Shown here piece by piece: positions 5,712 through 10,066 of a stretch of DNA of 10,066 bases. The DNA comes from an uncultured bacterium (lineage in GTDB: Bacteria; Patescibacteriota; Minisyncoccia; Phycocordibacterales; UBA918). A model generated the notes under the pieces. It had not been told where the DNA came from. It ran no database searches and was given only the letters and a program-made list of their open reading frames with translations. How positions within the stretch are numbered: the stretch's first letter is position 1; each line of letters starts with the position of its first letter. The stretch covers positions 1-10,066 of the forward strand of contig CAJWTE010000025.1 in the NCBI GenBank assembly GCA_913046815.1. Direction: 5' to 3'. The translations under genes and the position numbers were made by a program.

Positions 5712-6152
5712 ATGGAAAAAGACATTGAAGCGATTTTGGATTTGGAATTAGTGGCCAAGCAGTTGGCCAGAGAATTGGCTAACCAAAGTTCCGATAAAGC
5801 CATGGTCTTAGCACTTTATGGCGAATTGGGAGCGGGTAAAACCACTTTCATGCAGACTTTAGCTAAAGAGTTGGGGGTAGTAGACACAGTCAACAGCCCT
5901 ACATTTGTAGTGATGAAAAGTTATGACTTAAAAGACCAGCCTTGGCAAAAACTCATTCACATAGACGCATATCGAATAGAGGATGAAGACGAGATGGACG
6001 TTATTAAATTGCCAGAGATTATGCAGGACCCAGGTAACTTGATCGGTATAGAGTGGGCAGACAAAGTGAGTAAATATTTACCCGAAGACGTAGTAAACCT
6101 ACACTTTAACCTAGACAATCGGAGCCGAACTCTAAGTATCAATGGCCTCTAA
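5712..6152 (+). CDS. tsaE: tRNA threonylcarbamoyladenosine biosynthesis ATPase TsaE
   Basis: ATPase partner of the TsaB-TsaD complex that makes t6A37 on tRNAs reading ANN codons; acts in the cytoplasm. With the start at 5712 it has 146 aa, the usual size. Walker A GELGAGKTT lies at 37-45 (K43, T44), switch-like VNSPTFVVMKSY at about 60-71, then the conserved HIDAYRIED and GIEWADKVSKYLPED, which contains the family's E-W. The in-frame TTG at 5688 and ATG at 5694 would add eight or six residues (MLCLRN before M), but the -10 box lies over them. There is no SD. Its last 11 nt overlap the start of polA. The partner genes tsaB and tsaD are not in the window. Confidence 0.93.
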   Translation: MEKDIEAILDLELVAKQLARELANQSSDKAMVLALYGELGAGKTTFMQTLAKELGVVDTVNSPTFVVMKSYDLKDQPWQKLIHIDAYRIEDEDEMDVIKLPEIMQDPGNLIGIEWADKVSKYLPEDVVNLHFNLDNRSRTLSINGL

Positions 6153-8511
6153 AAAAGACAAAAAAACTTTAGTATTACTTGATGCCCATGCTATTTTGCA
6201 TCGAGCTTATCATGCCTTGCCGGATTTCTCTTCTCCCAGTGGTGAGCCAACTGGAGCCTTGTATGGAGTGGTTACGATGATTTTGAAAATAGCAGATGAA
6301 CTAAAGCCAGACTACATAGTGGCTTGTTATGATTTACCCGAGCCAACCTATCGCCATATAGCCTATGAAGCTTATAAGAGCGGCCGTAAGAAGACAGACG
6401 AAGAATTGGTAGCTCAGATCAATCGTTCCAGAGATATAATGGAGGCTTTTAGCATTCCAGTTTATGAAAAGGCTGGCTTTGAAGCTGATGATATTCTCGG
6501 CACTATAGTGGAAGATGTGAAGGGTAATAAAGACCTACAAGTCATCATTGCTTCTGGTGATATGGACACACTTCAGTTGGTGGACAAACAAAAGGTGCAG
6601 GTCTATACCTTGCGCAAAGGCATCAAAGACACCGTTATATATGATGAGAAAGCAGTGATAGACCGGTTTGGATTTGGTCCTAATCTCATACCAGATTACA
6701 AAGGTTTGCGTGGTGACCCGTCTGACAATATTCCCGGAGTGGCCGGTATTGGTGATAAGGGAGGTACTGAACTAGTAGTCAATTTTGGTAGCATTGAAAA
6801 TATTTATAAGCAACTCGAGCGAGGAGAAGAAAAATTTTTAGAGGTCGGCATAAAACCAAGAGTAACCAAGCTTCTTAAAGAGTCTAAAGACGAAGCTTTA
6901 TTTTCTAAGGAGCTGGCAATTATTAGGCGGGATGCAGATATACAATTTTCTGTGCCCAACGTGACTTGGAAAGAAGGGATCGATGCAGACCGACTGGCTA
7001 ATTTGTTTAGCGAGTTAGATTTTCGTAGTCTACGTAACCGCGTTAGTGATTCGTTGTCTCTAGGAACCTCATCAGAATCACAGCAGGTGGTAGATGAAGA
7101 TAAGGTTAAAAGGGCTTCTGTCATGCTGTGGTTACTAGAAAGTGATAGAACCAATGCAAGCCTAAATGACATTATCGATTATGGGCGAAGTTATTTTAAG
7201 TCGGAATCTTTCGAAGTCATTTCTAATAAGTTAGAGGAAAAGTTGAGTGAGTGCCACTTAACGGAATTGTTTACACAAGTAGAAGAGCCTTTGATTGAGG
7301 TAGTAGATAAGGTCAACAAAACTGGTGTGTTGCTGGATACGCAATATCTTCATAACTTATCTAATGATTTACATAAAGAACTAAAAAGTTTGGAGAAAAG
7401 TATTTATAAGGAAGCCGGAACTGAGTTTAATATCAACTCTCCCAAACAAATGTCGGGAGTTTTATTTGACAAGTTAGGACTAAAACCCAAAAACCAAAAA
7501 AAGACTGCAACTGGACAACGTTCTACTAAGGAAAGTGAATTGGAAAAACTGCGCGAAGAACATCTGATCATCTCGCATTTACTGAGATATAGGGAGTTAC
7601 AAAAACTAGTTTCTACTTATGTCGATAATTTGCCAGTCATGGTGACAAAAGATGGACGCTTGCATACCACTTTCTTGCAAACAGGAACTACGACCGGCAG
7701 AATGGCGAGCCAAAACCCAAACTTGCAAAACATTCCCGTCAGGAGTCAAGAAGGACTTGCAATTAGAAAGGCCTTTGTGGCTCCCAAAGGGTACAAGTTG
7801 GTTTCCATTGATTATTCTCAAATAGAACTACGTATTGGCGCCATACTCTCACAAGACCCTAGTCTATTAGAGATCTTTAAAAATGGTGAAGACGTTCACC
7901 AAGGTGTGGCTGAGCGAGTTTTTAAGGTGAATAAAGATGAAGTAACACTCAATATGCGTCGGCAAGCCAAAGTGATTAACTTCGGTATTTTATACGGTAT
8001 GGGAGTAAATGCTCTTAGGCAAAATTTAGGAGGTGACACCACCAGGGAAGAAGCGCAAGAGTTCCTCAACGCCTATTTCAATACATTTACGAGGCTGGCT
8101 GAATATTTGGAAGAAACAAAAGGCTTCGCTCGCCTTAATGGTTATACTGAAACATTGTTTGGTAGACGACGCAACTTCCCAGGTATACGGTCCAACGTAC
8201 CTTTTATGAGAGCACAGGCAGAAAGAATGGCTATTAATGCTCCAATACAAGGAACAGCAGCTGACTGTATGCGCCTGGCTATGCTTAAAGTCTATGAACA
8301 TCTAAAGGGCAGAAATGACGCTTTGCTGTTGTTGCAGGTGCACGATGAGTTGGTATTTGAGATAAAAGAAACTGTTTTACATGAAATAGTCTCTTCTGTG
8401 GTACAGATTATGGAAAGTGTTTTACAAGGAAAAGAAGCATACGGAGTGCCACTTTTAGTTGATGTGAAGGTGGGTGACAACTGGCGTGATTTGGAATCTT
8501 ACAAAAAGTAA
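6142..8511 (+). CDS. polA: DNA polymerase I, probably without proofreading
   Basis: Repair and Okazaki-fragment polymerase, 789 aa (E. coli about 928, Taq 832). The N-terminal 5' nuclease (about 1-300) shows LLDAHAILHRAYHA with D14, EADDILGTI, ASGDMDTLQLV and the helix-hairpin-helix GLRGDPSDNIPGVAGIGDK. Between about 314 and 385 only some 70 residues occupy the place of the 3'-5' exonuclease, with no D-x-E motif, so proofreading should be absent. The polymerase core is complete: DPNL-type TTTGRMASQNPNLQNIP, motif A SIDYSQIELR with D557, motif B RRQAKVINFGILYG with K610, F614 and Y618, and motif C QVHDELVFE with H734-D735-E736. F614 is the Phe form at the ddNTP-discriminating position. The start overlaps tsaE by 11 nt and there is no SD, so translation is probably coupled; holA follows after 2 nt. 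Confidence 0.97.
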   Translation: MASKKDKKTLVLLDAHAILHRAYHALPDFSSPSGEPTGALYGVVTMILKIADELKPDYIVACYDLPEPTYRHIAYEAYKSGRKKTDEELVAQINRSRDIMEAFSIPVYEKAGFEADDILGTIVEDVKGNKDLQVIIASGDMDTLQLVDKQKVQVYTLRKGIKDTVIYDEKAVIDRFGFGPNLIPDYKGLRGDPSDNIPGVAGIGDKGGTELVVNFGSIENIYKQLERGEEKFLEVGIKPRVTKLLKESKDEALFSKELAIIRRDADIQFSVPNVTWKEGIDADRLANLFSELDFRSLRNRVSDSLSLGTSSESQQVVDEDKVKRASVMLWLLESDRTNASLNDIIDYGRSYFKSESFEVISNKLEEKLSECHLTELFTQVEEPLIEVVDKVNKTGVLLDTQYLHNLSNDLHKELKSLEKSIYKEAGTEFNINSPKQMSGVLFDKLGLKPKNQKKTATGQRSTKESELEKLREEHLIISHLLRYRELQKLVSTYVDNLPVMVTKDGRLHTTFLQTGTTTGRMASQNPNLQNIPVRSQEGLAIRKAFVAPKGYKLVSIDYSQIELRIGAILSQDPSLLEIFKNGEDVHQGVAERVFKVNKDEVTLNMRRQAKVINFGILYGMGVNALRQNLGGDTTREEAQEFLNAYFNTFTRLAEYLEETKGFARLNGYTETLFGRRRNFPGIRSNVPFMRAQAERMAINAPIQGTAADCMRLAMLKVYEHLKGRNDALLLLQVHDELVFEIKETVLHEIVSSVVQIMESVLQGKEAYGVPLLVDVKVGDNWRDLESYKK

Positions 8512-8513
8512 TT

Positions 8514-9215
8514 ATGTTGGAAGTTTACTGCGGTAATAACCCGGTATTGGTTCGAACCAAAGCTTGGGAAAAAATAGAAGAAGTAAATTCTGATGATTAT
8601 ACTGTCACTAGTATTGATAGTGAAAACTATAGCCCTGGCGTAATCAAAAACGCCGTTGGAGCCGCTTCTTTATTTGGTCAGCTGGAGTTATTTGTACTTG
8701 ATATGCCTAGTCAGAGTAAAGAATTCCAGGAAGAAGCAATCGAGCTCATTGGTGAAATGAATGAATCACAAAATCTTTTTGTCATGATTGAGGGTAAACT
8801 TTTAGCACCGCAAAAGAAGAAGTTGGTAAAAGTAGGTGCTGCAGTTGAAGAGCTTAGTACTAATACAGAAAATAAATTCAATCCTTTTGCAATGAGTGAC
8901 GCACTCGCTCGTAGAGATAAAAAAACACTCTGGCTTCTTCTCCAACAAGCCAAAGACTCTGGTATAAGTGATGAAGAGACTGTTGGGATCTTATGGTGGC
9001 AGTTAAAAACGATGTTGTTGGCCGAAAGGACCAATGACGCGACCACAGCTGGCGTAAAAGACTACCCATTTAAAAAAGCTACTCAGGCCTTGCAAAAATT
9101 CAAAAAAGGAGAGGTGGGAAATCTGGCCAATGCACTTTTAGAAATTTATCACCAAGGTCATGGTGGGGAAATAGAGTTGGACTTAGCTTTAGAGAAGTGG
9201 ATTTTAGGGATTTAA
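8514..9215 (+). CDS. holA: DNA polymerase III delta subunit, short form
   Basis: Clamp-loader subunit that opens the beta sliding clamp. At 233 aa it is much shorter than E. coli HolA (343). Recognition rests on the order of family features: an N-terminal YCGNNPVLVRTKAWEKI strand-helix start, SLFGQLELFVLD (the S-L-F-G-x-x-x-L-V-x-L motif), an internal FNPFAMSDALARRDKKTLWLLLQQA and the helical GILWWQLKTMLL, followed by the C-terminal collar helices. As expected for delta, there is no Walker A. It starts 2 nt after the polA stop without SD and ends with TAA, followed by hairpin-rich non-coding DNA. The middle of the protein is compressed relative to larger homologues. Family call is good; the subunit's reduced size is visible directly. 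Confidence 0.88.
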   Translation: MLEVYCGNNPVLVRTKAWEKIEEVNSDDYTVTSIDSENYSPGVIKNAVGAASLFGQLELFVLDMPSQSKEFQEEAIELIGEMNESQNLFVMIEGKLLAPQKKKLVKVGAAVEELSTNTENKFNPFAMSDALARRDKKTLWLLLQQAKDSGISDEETVGILWWQLKTMLLAERTNDATTAGVKDYPFKKATQALQKFKKGEVGNLANALLEIYHQGHGGEIELDLALEKWILGI

Positions 9216-9229
9216 ATAGAGTATGTGTC

Positions 9230-9247
9230 TCCGCCCACTAGAACTCG
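9230..9247 (-). repeat. Imperfect copy of the tRNA-Lys 3' end
   Basis: The 18 bp at 9230-9247 match 9441-9458, the 3' end of tRNA-Lys, at 16 positions. The first 12 (TCCGCCCACTAG on the + strand) are exact; the two differences are transitions. The same orientation and 211-bp offset resemble the direct repeats left when an element uses a tRNA 3' end as attachment site. No integrase is in the window, so this remains a candidate. Confidence 0.5.
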
Positions 9248-9256
9248 TCTCCGAAT

Positions 9257-9303
9257 AGCGGCTATCACTTTTCATTACACTCAGGAAATAGCCCCGCTTT
9301 CTT
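9257..9303 (+). terminator. Possible terminator of the tsaE-polA-holA operon
   Basis: AGCGG-CTAT (9257-9265) pairs with ATAG-cc-CCGCT (9288-9298, two bulged C), with a long 22-nt loop, then TTTCTT. It begins 41 nt after the holA stop. The long loop and bulge make it weaker than the other terminators here. Confidence 0.4.
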
Positions 9304-9440
9304 GGACGGCCACTCGTATGTTTTCTCGTTAGGAAAAACTCAAAAACAAACACTCCGTGGCTTCTCATCCTAGCCGAAAGTAAATAAAAACATGTCTACG
9401 CCTCGGACAACCGCCACCAGCAAAAGCAGTTTTACAGTTG
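9304..9440. other. Non-coding stretch with several hairpins
   Basis: With the preceding 88 bases this makes a gap of about 225 nt between holA and the tRNA. It contains GCCAC/GTGGC and GTTTTC/GAAAAAC pairings, CCGA/TCGG, and a 7-bp repeat GGACAAC/GTTGTCC whose last bases run into the tRNA 3' end (to 9442). No promoter or SD-backed gene is seen. It could be the 3' trailer of the tRNA transcript or the remains of an insertion. Confidence 0.35.
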
Positions 9441-9513
9441 TCCGCCCACTAGGATTCGAACCTAGGACCTTGTGGTTAAGAGCCACCTGCTCTACCGACT
9501 GAGCTATGGGCGG
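9441..9513 (-). tRNA. tRNA-Lys (anticodon CUU)
   Basis: A 73-nt cloverleaf on the minus strand. The acceptor stem is CCGCCCA/TGGGCGG, D arm GCTC-AGTCGGTA-GAGC, anticodon loop CTCTTAA with anticodon CTT at 9480-9478, variable loop AGGTC and T arm CTAGG-TTCGAAT-CCTAG; the discriminator base is A. The outermost anticodon-stem pair is a G-A mismatch; the other four pair. CCA is not encoded (CAA follows), so it must be added after transcription. It reads AAG codons. It is transcribed away from the divergent small secreted-protein gene. Confidence 0.96.
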
Positions 9514-9527
9514 ATTTATGTGCGCAA

Positions 9528-9555
9528 ACTATAGCATTTTAAAATCCGAAATCAA
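9528..9555 (-). promoter_or_regulatory. Promoter of tRNA-Lys
   Basis: On the minus strand TTGATT (9555-9550), 16 bp, TATAGT (9533-9528) preceded by TGC: an extended -10. The predicted start near 9521 is about 8 nt before the mature tRNA 5' end. Confidence 0.65.
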
Positions 9556-9561
9556 ACAGTA

Positions 9562-9590
9562 GTGACAAAATGTTATTATTCCGATATTCT
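9562..9590 (+). promoter_or_regulatory. Promoter of the second small secreted-protein gene
   Basis: GTGACA (9562-9567), 17 bp, TATTCT (9585-9590). Predicted start near 9597, giving a 5' leader of about 30 nt that holds the SD. It lies back to back with the tRNA promoter. Confidence 0.65.
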
Positions 9591-9627
9591 ACTCAACATC
9601 AAGAAACAACCATAACAGGGGGAGAGA

Positions 9628-9975
9628 ATGTTTCGAGCAGTTTTTATTGTTCTTATTCTGCAGGCTGACATTGCTGTAGCCAAGTCAGTCATGCCTGAGA
9701 CTTGGCTAAGCCACCAATTTGACGGGGTCATGTGTTACGACTCTATTCACAGTGAATATCTCAGTTACCTGTACCGGACAGAGAGTCCGGCGGTTGCTTG
9801 GGAAGTTTTTCAGGTATTGGAGGGGTTTGGGCACTGCTTTCTGGGTCGAGTGAGGCTACGATATCAGGCCAACAAGATGGGTCAATTGCTTGACTCATGG
9901 AAGGCTGGCACGCCCCTCTCTGTGGTGTGGAAAGACTACCACATGTACGTACCGTACTTGGGTAGCCGCGATTGA
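9628..9975 (+). CDS. Small predicted secreted protein, unknown family
   Basis: 115 aa. The first 18 residues look like a signal peptide: MFR, a hydrophobic run AVFIVLILQ, then ADIAVA before KS, with A-V-A as a good signal peptidase I site. No later membrane segment is seen. The mature part of about 97 residues has two Cys (36 and 70), a possible disulfide, and many Tyr/Trp (YLSYLYRT, VVWKDYHMYVPYLG). The family is not recognised, and it is not obviously related to the lipoprotein at 5289. The start is set by a purine-rich SD, AGGGGG (9617-9622), 5 nt from the ATG. Stop is TGA. Promoter, SD, stop codon, terminator and visibly more GC-rich sequence repeat the pattern of the 5289 gene and differ from the housekeeping genes. 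An exported protein acquired from elsewhere is a reasonable inference. Confidence 0.78.
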   Translation: MFRAVFIVLILQADIAVAKSVMPETWLSHQFDGVMCYDSIHSEYLSYLYRTESPAVAWEVFQVLEGFGHCFLGRVRLRYQANKMGQLLDSWKAGTPLSVVWKDYHMYVPYLGSRD

Positions 9976-9989
9976 GTTCATTAAGGGGT

Positions 9990-10018
9990 AAGTGCGCGGA
10001 GAACCGCGCACTTTATGT
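9990..10018 (+). terminator. Terminator of the second small secreted-protein gene
   Basis: AAGTGCGCGG (9990-9999) and CCGCGCACTT (10004-10013) form a perfect 10-bp stem with an AGAA tetraloop, followed by TATGTT. It starts 14 nt after the stop. The last 48 bases of the window show no feature. Confidence 0.9.
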
Positions 10019-10066
10019 TATTTACTATATATGCAGAAAATATTAATACTTGACCATATTCGCAGC

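Noticed and set aside
9204..9368. Minus-strand 54-codon frame with ATG downstream of tRNA-Lys
   Set aside because: No SD or promoter of its own, odd Ser/Arg-rich composition, passes through the tRNA-end repeat and hairpins, and overlaps the end of holA; probably chance.
5289..9975. The two small exported proteins as paralogues
   Set aside because: Their expression features match, but the mature sequences show no shared motif or Cys spacing that I can align.
1..10066. CRISPR array or phage/IS genes
   Set aside because: No regularly spaced direct repeats, no transposase, integrase or phage structural genes seen on either strand.

Overview
The window reads like a reduced-genome bacterium of the Candidate Phyla Radiation (Patescibacteria, probably Paceibacteria/Parcubacteria). 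The signs are: housekeeping genes with no recognisable Shine-Dalgarno (SD) sequence, starts placed just after -10 boxes, tight or overlapping gene pairs, shortened versions of conserved proteins (YebC, DNA polymerase III delta, DNA polymerase I without a working proofreading domain), and a lone type IV pilus ATPase. This assignment is inference from gene content and style. TGA serves as a normal stop, which argues against the CPR lineages that read TGA as glycine.

Layout. Bases 1-652 (+) hold the C-terminal part of tyrosyl-tRNA synthetase. A perfect 16-bp hairpin closes it and also closes the minus-strand operon that meets it. That operon runs from 3064 down to 705: ruvB, yebC (lacking its inserted domain), ruvC, then a 93-aa protein that is about half Asp/Glu. 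ruvA is not in the window. Bases 3065-3459 contain no protein gene; they carry a consensus plus-strand promoter, a strongly structured 127-nt region and a plus-strand terminator, most simply read as an unidentified structured RNA of about 260 nt. pilB lies at 3460-5184 (-). A small lipoprotein gene with its own promoter, SD and terminator follows at 5236-5670 (+). The operon tsaE-polA-holA covers 5712-9215 (+). Bases 9216-9440 are non-coding and rich in hairpins. tRNA-Lys(CUU) is at 9441-9513 (-), and its 3' end is imperfectly repeated 211 bp away. A second small secreted-protein gene with promoter, SD and terminator fills 9562-10018.

How the genes fit together. Most of the window is core information processing: tRNA charging and modification (TyrRS, TsaE for the t6A pathway), Holliday junction processing (RuvB, RuvC), translation or regulation (YebC), and replication or repair (Pol I, the delta clamp-loader subunit). 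Set into this are two stand-alone small genes for exported proteins. They differ from their neighbours in every expression feature that can be read: clear sigma70-type promoter, strong SD, TGA stop, private terminator and visibly more GC-rich coding sequence. These two cassettes and the structured RNA are the parts that do not look like routine housekeeping.
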